Assembly: GCA_963771735.1 (NCBI GenBank)
Contig: CAVYUN010000002.1
Span: 1,364,001 to 1,428,000, forward strand
Source: 66-474 sp963771735
GTDB taxonomy: Bacteria; Pseudomonadota; Gammaproteobacteria; Xanthomonadales; Rhodanobacteraceae
Length of the DNA: 64,000 nucleotides
Direction: 5' to 3'
Positions 53,008-61,565 of the stretch are shown in pieces (positions within the stretch are counted from its first letter, which is position 1; each line of letters opens with the position of its first letter). The translations under genes and the position numbers were made by a program. The notes beneath the pieces are model-generated. The model was given only the letters and a program-made list of their open reading frames with translations. It ran no database searches and was not told where the DNA came from.

Positions 53008-53715
53008 ATGACGCAGCATTCTTACGACGCGCCCAAGGCGGTCGTGCTGGTTTCCGGCGGCATGGATTCGGCGGTGACGCTGGCACTGGCGCGCGAACAG
53101 GGTTTTGTTTGCCACGCACTGTCGGTAGCCTACGGCCAGCGGCATGCTTCCGAACTGGCTGCTTCGGATCGCGTTGCGGCCATGCTGGGTGCGGTCGAGC
53201 ACAAGACCGTGGCCGTGGACCTGCGCAGCATCGGCGGTTCCGCACTGACCGCGGATATCGCCGTGCCCGAGCACGTCGATGCGCATGGCGAAACCGATAT
53301 CCCTGCCACTTACGTGCCCGCGCGCAACACCATCATGCTGGCGATCGCATTGGGATGGGCGGAAACGCTGGGTGCGAACGACATCTTTTGCGGCGTGAAC
53401 GCGGTCGATTATTCGGGCTACCCCGACTGTCGCCCGGCGTTCGTCGACGCGTTCCAGCATCTGGCCAACCTGGCAACCAAGGCCGGCGTCGAGGGCCACG
53501 CCTTGCGCGTGCATGCACCGCTCATCGGCATGGGCAAGTCCAGCATCGTGCGCGAAGGCGTGCGTCTCGGCGTCGATTTTGCGCAAACGGTATCGTGCTA
53601 CAGCGCCGATCCCGCGGGCCGCGCCTGCGGGCGTTGCGACGCCTGCGTATTGCGCGCGCGCGGTTTCGCCGACGCGGGCGTGGCGGACCCGACTCTTTAC
53701 GTTTCGGCGTCGTGA
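53008..53715 (+). CDS. queC: 7-cyano-7-deazaguanine synthase QueC
   Basis: ATP-dependent enzyme that makes preQ0 for queuosine-modified tRNA. The PP-loop SGGMDSAVTLALAREQG (Ser and Gly ligands) and the zinc site CYSADPAGRACGRCDACVLR with its four Cys are both complete. 235 residues. ATG 53008 fits the family; the frame at 52984 would add eight residues. It follows cpoB by 10 bp. In many relatives queE sits between cpoB and queC; it is absent here. Confidence 0.96.
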   Translation: MTQHSYDAPKAVVLVSGGMDSAVTLALAREQGFVCHALSVAYGQRHASELAASDRVAAMLGAVEHKTVAVDLRSIGGSALTADIAVPEHVDAHGETDIPATYVPARNTIMLAIALGWAETLGANDIFCGVNAVDYSGYPDCRPAFVDAFQHLANLATKAGVEGHALRVHAPLIGMGKSSIVREGVRLGVDFAQTVSCYSADPAGRACGRCDACVLRARGFADAGVADPTLYVSAS

Positions 53716-53766
53716 CAGGTTAAAATGTCGGGCTTGCCTGCAACCGGTCTCGGCTGCAGGCTCATG

Positions 53767-53841
53767 GGGCCGTTAGCTCAGCGGTAGAGCAGTGGACTTT
53801 TAATCCATTGGTCGAAGGTTCGATCCCTTCACGGCCCACCA
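53767..53841 (+). tRNA. tRNA-Lys (anticodon TTT)
   Basis: A 75-nt tRNA with encoded CCA (acceptor GGGCCGT / ACGGCCC, discriminator A). The D-loop has AGCTCAGCGGTAGAGC, the anticodon stem TGGA/TCCA carries loop CTTTTAA with anticodon TTT, and the T-arm is GAAGG TTCGATC CCTTC. A hairpin GCCTGCA / TGCAGGC lies just upstream, between queC and the tRNA. Confidence 0.97.
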
Positions 53842-53916
53842 ATTAAATCGATGTCTTGTGCGATTATGGATTTTCTGACGTTCTCGCGTTCCTCTCGTGA
53901 TTGCCATCGCGGTGTC

Positions 53917-54225
53917 CTAGACGTACCGTGGAATCGGGCCGTTGTGCGGAGTCATGTTCTCCGAAAGATCGAGCATGACTTTGTCGACGTAGCACCAGCC
54001 CCAGCCTTCCGGGGGGTCGTAACCCTCGATGATCGGATGACGAGTAGCATGAAAATGCTTTGTCGCGTGGCGATGGGGTGAGTCGTCGCAACAGCCCACA
54101 TGGCCACACGTGCGGCACAGTCGCAGATGGACCCAAGTCGAACCGATTTTGAGACATTCCTCGCAGCCCAGTGCGCTCGGGACCACGTCGCGGATCGTGT
54201 CGAGATGGGTGCAAACAGCGTTCAT
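53917..54225 (-). CDS. UBP-type zinc-finger protein
   Basis: A 102-residue protein that is almost entirely one ZnF-UBP domain: CTHLDTI, LGCEECLKIG, LRLCRTCGHVGCCDD, HRHATKHFHATRHPI, and the aromatic end WGWCYVD. In eukaryotes this fold binds the free C-terminal di-glycine of ubiquitin; bacterial copies have no known ligand. Its ATG overlaps the stop of the flavoprotein gene (ATGA), so the two are co-translated. The 75-bp gap to tRNA-Lys shows nothing. Confidence 0.85.
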   Translation of the reverse strand: MNAVCTHLDTIRDVVPSALGCEECLKIGSTWVHLRLCRTCGHVGCCDDSPHRHATKHFHATRHPIIEGYDPPEGWGWCYVDKVMLDLSENMTPHNGPIPRYV

Positions 54226-55886
54226 TGGATCCTCCTGGGTTTGCCTGCGAGAAACGCGTGCAGCGCCGCGACTACCTGGGCGCCTTCGCCGACGGAAGCG
54301 GCGACGCGCTTGGTCGATCCTGCGCGTACATCGCCAATGGCAAACACTCCAGCGCGGCTCGTTTCCAGCGCGCCACCAGGTTCGGCCGCTGCAGCGCCGG
54401 TCAGAACAAAACCTTTTCCGTCGAGCGCGACGCCGCAGTGTTGCAGCCAGTCGGTGTTGGGATCGGCGCCGATGAACAGGAAGACGTGCCGGATCGGCCG
54501 CGTGGTTTCGGCGCCACTCAGTCGGTTGCGCCAGGTCACGCCGCGCAACGCCTCGCCGACACCTTCCAGCGCAATGACCTCGGTTTCCGTCAGTACCTCG
54601 ATGTTGGGCAGGGATTCGATGCGCGCCGCGAGATAGTGCGACATCTTGCCCGCGAGCCCGACACCGCGACAGAGCATCCAGACCTTGGATGCCAGGCCCG
54701 AGAGATAGACGGCCGCTTGCCCCGCCGAATTACCCGCGCCGACAAGCACGACTTCCTGCCCCGCGACCAGTCTGCCTTCCAGCGGCGAGGCCCAGTAATG
54801 CACGGATGCACCCTCGAATTGCGCGAGGTTCGACACGCCGAGCCGGCGATACTTCGCGCCAGTCGCCACGACAACGGTACGTGATTTCACACGCTCGCCG
54901 TTGCGAAGCTCGAGCTGGAAGTCGCCGTTGCCAGTCGAATGGAGGTCGATCACCTCTTCGGGGATCGCTATCTCGGCACCGAATTTCTGCGCCTGATTGA
55001 AGGCGCGCGCCATCAGCGCGATGCCGCGAATGCCGGTCGGGAAACCAAGGTAATTCTCGATCCGCGCCGAGGCGCCGGCCTGTCCGCCGAAGGCTCGGCA
55101 ATCGAGTACGAGCACCGACAACCCTTCCGAAGCGCTGTACACCGCCGCCCCGAGGCCCGAGGGTCCCGCACCGACGATCACCACGTCGTAGAGTTTTTCT
55201 GAATCGAGCCTGGCGATCATGCCAATGCACCGCGCGAGTTCGTCCTCGGTAGGATTGCGCAACAGCTGGCCGCTCGGACAAACCACAATGGGAAGCTCGG
55301 ACTCCGCAAGGTGGAAGCGCTCCAACAACCCTCTCGCGCCAGCATCTGTCGCGGCATCCAGCATCTTGTGCGGATGACCATTGCGGGCGAGGAAGTTCCC
55401 GAGCCTCAGCACTTCGCGATCATCGGCATGCCCAACCACTATCGGGCCACCGCCCCCGGATTCAAGCAAGCCAACACGGCGCAGGATGAGCGCGCGCATG
55501 ATGATCTCGCCGAGTTCCGCTTCCTGCACCAATACATCGCGCAATCGTGGCGACGGAATAACCAGCGTTCGGCAATCTGTCAGCACGTCGATATCGACCA
55601 GCGCAGGCCGGCCGGAAAGCTGCGCCAGCTCGCCCGTGAATTGTCCGGGACCGTGGGTGACGATTTCATGGCTCTGACCGGAATCGTCGGTCTGGCTGAT
55701 TCGTACGCGGCCGGACAACAGCACCATCAATCCTGGCGACGTATCTCCGCTCTTCGCAATGCGCTGGCCCGCCCGGAAGCTGCGCATTTCGCCGAAGCGT
55801 TTCAGCCGCGCTATTTCCTCCGGGTCCAACACGGGGAACATCTGTTCGCGGCGAGTTTCTGTGACGGATCGTGTCTGGGTTGCCAT
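54222..55886 (-). CDS. cNMP-binding-domain / thioredoxin reductase-like flavoprotein
   Basis: A 554-residue protein in three parts. Residues 15-150 form a cyclic-nucleotide-binding fold (GLMVLLSGRVRI, FTGELAQLSGRPALVDI), though the cassette Arg is not in the canonical place. Residues 155-225 look like a thioredoxin/glutaredoxin fold without CxxC (REVLRLGNFLARNG, ELPIVVCPSGQLLRNPT). Residues 232-554 are a TrxB-like FAD/NADPH domain (VVIVGAGPSGLGAAVYSA, VVLVGAGNSAGQAAVYL, GVFAIGDVRAG). The redox CxxC of thioredoxin reductase is missing: near residue 362 the text is VHYWASPLEG. It is therefore not a classical TrxB; the UBP protein is its partner. Confidence 0.8.
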   Translation of the reverse strand: MATQTRSVTETRREQMFPVLDPEEIARLKRFGEMRSFRAGQRIAKSGDTSPGLMVLLSGRVRISQTDDSGQSHEIVTHGPGQFTGELAQLSGRPALVDIDVLTDCRTLVIPSPRLRDVLVQEAELGEIIMRALILRRVGLLESGGGGPIVVGHADDREVLRLGNFLARNGHPHKMLDAATDAGARGLLERFHLAESELPIVVCPSGQLLRNPTEDELARCIGMIARLDSEKLYDVVIVGAGPSGLGAAVYSASEGLSVLVLDCRAFGGQAGASARIENYLGFPTGIRGIALMARAFNQAQKFGAEIAIPEEVIDLHSTGNGDFQLELRNGERVKSRTVVVATGAKYRRLGVSNLAQFEGASVHYWASPLEGRLVAGQEVVLVGAGNSAGQAAVYLSGLASKVWMLCRGVGLAGKMSHYLAARIESLPNIEVLTETEVIALEGVGEALRGVTWRNRLSGAETTRPIRHVFLFIGADPNTDWLQHCGVALDGKGFVLTGAAAAEPGGALETSRAGVFAIGDVRAGSTKRVAASVGEGAQVVAALHAFLAGKPRRIQ

Positions 55887-56684
55887 CGGTTCTTCCTTGG
55901 ACGCCGGCCGGTCAACAGTAGCACGATTCGGGATGTCCGATTCAGCGGAAGCGGCATTCCAAACTCACCCGCGAGTCGGTCGGATTTGCCCGTGCTGAAT
56001 CCATTTTTTCGGCCGCAGACGCATCCAGAATTTGAACCTCTCTTCAACCGGGGTCCAAACATTGAAGCGTTACCCGCAGCCGGCTTTCGTGGCGGCCCGT
56101 TATCTGCTCGTAACGTTTGAGTCAATGGAAAACCCGGCGGCTGCGGCATTGCCCATACCGTGCGGGCAGGTTGAAAAAAGCCCTTCGACATGGTGTTTGA
56201 AGTATCTGTCTTCGGGCGTACGACGTTATGTCGGATGCCTTTGAAGGCCATGATCTCCGGGCTGCCGGAGTGGCGTGATCCGCAGCCATGGCCAGATGCT
56301 CAAGCTGCATGATGCCCTTGGGACGGATAGCCATCGGGGCAAGCTGGTTGCGGCCGTGGCCAATGTGCTGACCTGGTGATCGACGATCACGCGACGCTTG
56401 GCATCCGCGGTTCTCCGCGCATGTCAGCGCACCGTGTCGGTGCGCCGGCCGCTTGTCGCCATGGAACGTCCATAGGGATCGGCGAGTGGGATCTGGCCGG
56501 CGGGCAGGGCCTCGACGTCCTCCGACAACGTCTGCATGCGTTCCATCTTCGGCTGCAACTGACCCGATCCGATTCGGCGAGGCCCGCCGAGATGGTTCGT
56601 GGACGAACCAAGGTCGCATCAATTGATACGAAGGTAGCGATTGATACGTTCGTCCAATGGTTTCGCTTCCGCCGCTCCGGCTTA
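55887..56684. other. 800-bp stretch without a convincing gene
   Basis: No frame in any of the six gives a recognisable protein. Minus-strand pieces around 55990-56130 and 56250-56400 have protein-like composition but are short, frame-broken and match no family I know, as if they were remnants. The only clear structure is the palindrome and direct repeat at 56593-56648. Confidence 0.5.
56593..56648 (+). promoter_or_regulatory. Palindrome and direct repeats upstream of 56685
   Basis: TGGTTCGTGGACGAACCA (56593-56610) is a perfect 8-bp-arm palindrome, followed by two copies of ATTGATACG at 56622-56630 and 56640-56648, spaced 18 bp start to start. The spacing is near two helical turns, so binding of a dimeric regulator is possible. 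It lies 37-92 bp before the ATG of the next gene. Confidence 0.4.
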
Positions 56685-57140
56685 ATGACTGCCGTGGAGG
56701 AAAAGCCGATTTGCACGATGGCGGCGGAAGTTGGCAACGGAGGAACAGCCGTGAATGTTGACAAGGAGCGCATTTTGGCCGGGGCGGGTCGGAAACCGGA
56801 CCCGCTGTTGGATCTTGAAAAAAGGCACGGTGACGTGGATCGGGAAAGCGTGCTCGATTTGATTGCTGTCATCGAGGACGAACGACGTATGCGGGCAGCA
56901 GCAGCAGTCTTGAGCAGTGATACGGCCGTACGCGAGCGCTATCGGGCACAGGTTCGCGAGGACTCCGCGATGCTTGCGAGTATCAGGCAAGGTTTGGCAC
57001 GCACCGCGCGCGAGCACCTTTCACGGCGCGAGCAAGCGCGCCAGTTGGAGGCGTACGCATGCCAGTTGATGGTCAGGTCGCAGCAATCCTACAACCATGC
57101 GCCGCGGTCAACGACCAAGGCGCAAGGAGGGCAATCGTGA
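56685..57140 (+). CDS. Helical hypothetical protein
   Basis: A 151-residue Ala/Arg/Glu-rich, mostly helical protein (DRESVLDLIAVIEDERRMRAA, ARTAREHLSRREQARQLEAY; each a landmark only). No signal peptide or membrane helix. Its stop overlaps the GTG of the four-helix-bundle gene (GTGA), so the two are co-translated. The start is uncertain: ATG 56685 has no clear Shine-Dalgarno; ATG 56718 or a start further upstream would also work. I do not recognise the family. Confidence 0.55.
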   Translation: MTAVEEKPICTMAAEVGNGGTAVNVDKERILAGAGRKPDPLLDLEKRHGDVDRESVLDLIAVIEDERRMRAAAAVLSSDTAVRERYRAQVREDSAMLASIRQGLARTAREHLSRREQARQLEAYACQLMVRSQQSYNHAPRSTTKAQGGQS

Positions 57141-57844
57141 ACGCGGCGGAATGCAGCATTATTCAGCGGCTGGTGAACGATCTCGACAATACGCGAGTGA
57201 CGTACACGAACCTCGCAGTACTGCTGCGTCGCCCGTATCTGAAATTTCTGGTGGAGCAGATCGCCGAGTCGCATGTTGCGATCGCCGCGGATTTGGCGCG
57301 GCATGTGAAAACAAGTGGCGGAGTGACGATGCGTCGGGATGGACATCGCTGGATCAAAGTCCGCGCTTGGTTCGAGACCTGGGTGGCTGCCGCCAATGCC
57401 GACATCGAACTGGGTTGTCTGGAGCGCATCGCGCGGCACGAGTCCGATGTCACCGCACATTTCCAGACGGTACTTGAGGACGTGAAGGGCCTCCCGACGA
57501 ATTTCAGTCACCAATTGTGCGGACTGGTACGCGGCGTGCTCAGACTCGAATGGCTGATGCGGGCGATGGAGAGGACGGCGGTTGACGCTGTACGCGAGCA
57601 GACAGCCAGGGTCATCTCTCGATCAACCCACAAGCGGGACGCACCGGAGGCGCCGCGATCGATCAGAGGCCACGGCATCAATCATCCCCCAGGATGGAAG
57701 AGACATGGGGTCAAGGCGACTGACGATTATCTGGGCATCATCGAAGGGAAGACCCAGTATTCGAACGAGCTCTATTACGGCCTCACGCTCGTTGGAACGA
57801 GCATGAGGACGAAACGTTCTGATGTTGGCGAGATGGAGGATTAG
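57137..57844 (+). CDS. PA2169/DUF2383-like four-helix-bundle protein
   Basis: A 235-residue protein whose first 165 residues follow the PA2169 (DUF2383) pattern: NDLDNTRVTYTNLAVLLRR, FLVEQIAESHVAIAADLARHV, WIKVRAWFETWVAAANADIELG and ERIARHESDVTAHFQTVLED. The last 70 residues are basic and unlike the family. Members are ferritin-like bundles of unknown function, often near stress genes. GTG 57137 follows a perfect AAGGAGG (57124-57130) and overlaps the stop of the gene before. C-terminal extension is unexplained. Confidence 0.72.
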   Translation: MNAAECSIIQRLVNDLDNTRVTYTNLAVLLRRPYLKFLVEQIAESHVAIAADLARHVKTSGGVTMRRDGHRWIKVRAWFETWVAAANADIELGCLERIARHESDVTAHFQTVLEDVKGLPTNFSHQLCGLVRGVLRLEWLMRAMERTAVDAVREQTARVISRSTHKRDAPEAPRSIRGHGINHPPGWKRHGVKATDDYLGIIEGKTQYSNELYYGLTLVGTSMRTKRSDVGEMED

Positions 57845-58262
57845 CCGAGGAATCGAGAGCGGTTTCGGAGAGACACGGCCCACCCGCAGCCATCTCTCCG
57901 TGTGACGCAGGATGCGTCGCGAACAGCGGTTCGGGCGTTGCCGTGGAAGGCCCCGGTCCGTGAGTCTGGTCGGCTTGGTTTCCCCCGCCAAAGCGTGGAC
58001 CAGGTTTGCTCCGGGCACGCTATGGATGGCGTGCCCGGGGTGGTTTTGAATTCGCCGCGGGCTGTGAGCTTCGCATGGCGGCAGCGATTGGGTCGTCGAG
58101 GTACCTGCTCAAAACGACGAGCTCGGAATTCTGCGGTTGCGGCGACACCGCGCCGAACGCAACGCGACCAAGCGAAGCCACATCGGGAATTCTCGGGCGC
58201 CAATCTTGATATTCGCATCACGCTTGTGTCTCGATGCAGCAGACGTAAAGGAGTAGCCGGCA
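57845..58262. other. 418-bp gap before the PagL-like gene
   Basis: No protein gene is seen. The gap contains the hairpin at 58011-58042 and, just before the next gene, AAAGGAG at 58247-58253 as its ribosome site. The segment between them is AT-poor and without a clear promoter match. Confidence 0.5.
58011..58042 (+). terminator. Probable terminator of the four-helix-bundle operon
   Basis: A perfect 10-bp stem CCGGGCACGC / GCGTGCCCGG (58011-58020 and 58029-58038) with an 8-base loop is followed by GGTGGTTTT. The T-run is short and interrupted, so termination is probable rather than certain. It lies 170 bp after the preceding stop. Confidence 0.5.
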
Positions 58263-58748
58263 ATGGACAGCTCGTGGCGCGCATTTTTTGCGGTAATCTG
58301 TATCCTGGCCTGTGGACCGGCATCGGCCGGCAGCTTTGATGTCACGGCGGGACTCAGCGTGACTGCTTCGGGACGCACCACAGCTGCGATATCGGCCAGC
58401 GCGTTCGGTGATTCTCCTTTGGACAATCGCGTCCATTTGGAGCCTGTAGGCACTATTAGCTGGCTGGATTCACGAGACACGCGCGATGACGACTTGAACC
58501 ATGCGGTTTTTCTCGCGGCTGGGGGTCTACGTATCGTGAGCGCCAAGCGCCACTGGTTCGTCAGCGAGCAGCTGGCCGCAACCAGCGCGCGCACCGGCGC
58601 CTTGTCCAGTCGCTTCGAATTCATGACAAGCGCCGGTTGGCAAGACGGTAACTTCATCGTGCTGCTGCGGCACATTTCCAACGCGCACCTTGTCGGCGGC
58701 GGCCCGAACATGGGCGAGACGATGGTGCTGGTTGGTACGCTTTTCTGA
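58263..58748 (+). CDS. PagL-like lipid A 3-O-deacylase family protein
   Basis: A 161-residue outer-membrane-type protein with a signal peptide (DSSWRAFFAVICILACGPASA). The C-terminal half matches the PagL pattern: RHISNAHL gives the catalytic His and Ser of the family, and GPNMGETMVLVG supplies the Glu, completing a possible His-Ser-Glu triad. PagL removes the 3-O acyl chain of lipid A. Length is right for a small eight-stranded barrel. ATG 58263 follows AAAGGAG. The substrate is inferred from family membership only. Confidence 0.75.
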   Translation: MDSSWRAFFAVICILACGPASAGSFDVTAGLSVTASGRTTAAISASAFGDSPLDNRVHLEPVGTISWLDSRDTRDDDLNHAVFLAAGGLRIVSAKRHWFVSEQLAATSARTGALSSRFEFMTSAGWQDGNFIVLLRHISNAHLVGGGPNMGETMVLVGTLF

Positions 58749-60017
58749 CAGATGCTCAAGCATTCCTTGTCGCGATGTGTGGTCCATCTTGAGTGCAAGC
58801 GTCGCAGAGCAGCATACGCTGCGACGAGGCGGGTTGGCCCGTGGCCGTGCAGCGACGAGTTCGGCGAAGAGGCGTCCACAATGCGATCCAAGTGCAGCTC
58901 GACGGGCAACATGAGACTGCCGCGGGCCAATGAGGTCCGGCCCCAGCGCGAACAGCCGGATCGGGGGATTCAATTTTGAAGTGCAACACCCGAGCCAACG
59001 AAGCAGCGCGGGTGCGGCAACTTGTGCCGTTTCGCCGGCAAGTCGAGTTGCGCATGAGTCACACACACGTGACCAAACAAGAGCGGTACACACTTCGATG
59101 GCCGCGCAAAGGCGACTGATCGCTTCAAGACGTCGCATCCGGGTTGCCGAGGGCCGCAGCACGATCAGCGACGAGATGCGGCGCACGACTGTGCCGGGAG
59201 AACCTGCGATCACCACTCCGCACGGCGCCAGGTGGCGCGGTGGCGACACGCTGCCGTTGCACGGCTCGCCGAGGCCCGGGCCACCGTCGAGGTGCGCTTG
59301 CGGGAAGGCGTGAGTTCCGAGCGGATTGTCGGCGCGAACGATGTGGCGATCAGGGTCGAATGCGTTTGCCAACTTGTCGCCGCCGTTCGCCAGCGTGTTG
59401 GCGCCGGGACCTGCGGTATAGAGGTCGAATCGTTCCGACATGGATGTCCTTCTGCAAATGGACACCATCGGTATCGGGTCGGCACTTGAACCCTGGTTGG
59501 ATCGGGTGACGGCAGGCCGCGATCCGTCTGTTGTGTCAGGCGACGGGGTTCATATCGTCTTTCTCGCGGACGGCGTGTTTTCATCGGCTGCGTTGCCGAA
59601 GCCTCGCCTCGAGATAGATGTGCAGTCTCGCAAGTCCCCGGTGCCGGGCCGGATCCGGTGTCTCGTCGATCAATTGCTAGATCCCGTTGGCGAGGCGTCG
59701 TGCAAATCCCGGCCATCGCATGTCGGCGCCAGGTGCGTACGCCGACGATCCCGCTCAAGCCGCATGTTTGTTGCGAAGCAGTGGCCGACCCTGCTGTTTG
59801 ATCGCACGCGACAGCGACCGGGATCGCGCTGCGGGCTTCCGGTCAGGTCCGCCATGGTGGAGGCACCTTCGGCGAGTTCTCCCACGATGAACCAATCCAC
59901 CAGGCCCAAGTCGCCGGGCGCAGCCAAGGGAAAGCAGGATCCCGCGGAGCACCGTCCGGTGTGGTGGCGCCGGCGTGCGGCAGAACTAGTCGCCCGGTTC
60001 CGCACCGCCTCCCGTGC
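58749..60017. other. 1.27-kb stretch without an assignable gene
   Basis: Long open frames exist on both strands, but none matches a family or shows a signal peptide, and the two strands are about equally open, as expected for antisense shadows in GC-rich DNA. The minus-strand frame over 59150-59440 (ANTLANGGDKLANAFDPDRH) has protein-like composition but no start context I can defend. A regulator of the emr operon (MarR/TetR) would be expected here; I find none. Confidence 0.5.
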
Positions 60018-61547
60018 TCATCGGAATACCTTTTGTACGAGTGTCACCGCGATACCGGCGACACCGAGTATCGCGATGCAAACGAAGTGGTCGATGTTGG
60101 CCAGCATTGAGGACTGCCGGAACAACTGTCGTGCAATCAGTTCCGTTGCGAGCGGTGTTGCATGCGCTGTCCCGACAACGTGCGATAACAACTCATGCAG
60201 GTGATCGAAAGCCAGCGTATACCGCGGATCGCCCTGACTGACCCGCGCATCGAGAACCGCGTAATGGACCGCCGTGCGCCACTGCTGCCCCAGTGTCGCA
60301 AGGGTGATGCCAAGTGCGATGCCCACCTGCGCCATCATGTTCTTGAGCTGCTGCGCGTTGGCGAAGACGCGCTCGTCGCCCTCGAGTTCACGGAAGGACT
60401 GCATGGCGGCTATCGGCATCATCGTCAGCAGGAAGATGCTGTAAAGCACGATGGCCGGCAGCACGTTTCGCCAGAGGGCGGCGTCGGTGTCCAAGCGTGC
60501 CAGCAATGCACCGAACAGCGTCAACGCGGCGAAGCCGACGATTAGATACTTGCGGGGGGCAGGATGGCGCGGAACCATCCAAGTCACCGTGAGGATCGTG
60601 ACCACGGCCGCCAGCAGACCAATCGCCTCGACCCGTCCCACCGTCTGCCAAGCGAACCCGAGCGTGCGCAACATCATCAAGGGCAGGACATAGTTGTTCG
60701 CGCCCAGCATGAGATATCCGAACCCGAACAAAGCCATGCCGGCGATGTAGCGCACGTGCAACATGTGCCTGATTCTGAGCAACGGGGAGCGGGAGTGGTA
60801 CTCGCGCCACGCATAGGCCAATAGAGCGATCACCGCGAAAGCCATGGCCAGCGCAGCAAACCCGACATCACTGAAGAAGTCGTAGTAAAGCCGCTGCAGT
60901 CCGTACAGGAAGGCGAGGATGCCGGCGGCCAGCAGCACCTGCTGTATCACGCGTAGCCGCGAAGGCTTATCCCCGCGTTCGGGTTCCATCAGCGGCAAAG
61001 TCACCCATGCCAAGACACACGCGCCGACGCCAACACACGCGACCAGCCAGTAGATCGCGCTCCAGTGTTCGGCCGATACCACTTCTGAAGCCACCCAGGG
61101 CCCGGCGGCCAGCCCCAGCGCGAGGCTCGTCCCCAGAGCGCGGATACCCAAGAAGCGGCGGCGCCCGGGCATCAGGTGCTGGATGATCATGCGTGCCGAC
61201 GTGAACAAGGCACCGCCACCCGCCGCCATCACGATACGCCCAAGCAGAAACGACCCATAGCCGTGGCTGGTCGCGCACAACACCGATCCGAGTACCGACA
61301 CGGCGGTCGAGATGCAGATGAAGCGCCGGCCACCGAGCCACTCGACCAACCAGCGCTGCATGGAGATCGCGACTACCGCCACACTGGCGTACACCGCCGC
61401 GACCAGGCTGAAGTCCTCCGGGCTAAGACCCAGTTCGCCCATGATCGGGCCCGCGGCGAACGCGGTCATGCTCAGCTGCAGGAACTCGATTGCAGTTAGG
61501 GCGGCGATGGTTGCGCACAGCCAGAAATCGGAACGACGGAAGCCCAC
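60018..61547 (-). CDS. emrB: EmrB/QacA-family drug:H+ antiporter (DHA2)
   Basis: A 509-residue major facilitator with fourteen predicted membrane helices (DHA2 type). Landmarks: MTAFAAGPIMGELGLSPEDF in the first loop, GGRRFICISTAVSVLGSVLC, and the last helix FVCIAILGVAGIAV. Motif A and motif C are partly diverged from E. coli EmrB, so substrate is unknown. It follows emrA (18-bp gap), forming a tripartite pump with the outer-membrane gene upstream. Confidence 0.9.
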   Translation of the reverse strand: MGFRRSDFWLCATIAALTAIEFLQLSMTAFAAGPIMGELGLSPEDFSLVAAVYASVAVVAISMQRWLVEWLGGRRFICISTAVSVLGSVLCATSHGYGSFLLGRIVMAAGGGALFTSARMIIQHLMPGRRRFLGIRALGTSLALGLAAGPWVASEVVSAEHWSAIYWLVACVGVGACVLAWVTLPLMEPERGDKPSRLRVIQQVLLAAGILAFLYGLQRLYYDFFSDVGFAALAMAFAVIALLAYAWREYHSRSPLLRIRHMLHVRYIAGMALFGFGYLMLGANNYVLPLMMLRTLGFAWQTVGRVEAIGLLAAVVTILTVTWMVPRHPAPRKYLIVGFAALTLFGALLARLDTDAALWRNVLPAIVLYSIFLLTMMPIAAMQSFRELEGDERVFANAQQLKNMMAQVGIALGITLATLGQQWRTAVHYAVLDARVSQGDPRYTLAFDHLHELLSHVVGTAHATPLATELIARQLFRQSSMLANIDHFVCIAILGVAGIAVTLVQKVFR

Positions 61548-61565
61548 GTGTCTTCTCCCGCGCGC

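Noticed and set aside
58527..59468. A 313-codon minus-strand frame opposite the PagL-like gene
   Set aside because: It overlaps the well-supported PagL-like gene in antisense and has no family match; the part beyond 58749 is left as unassigned.
59440..60204. A 254-codon plus-strand frame reaching into emrB
   Set aside because: Antisense to emrB at its 3' end, basic shadow-like composition, no ribosome site.
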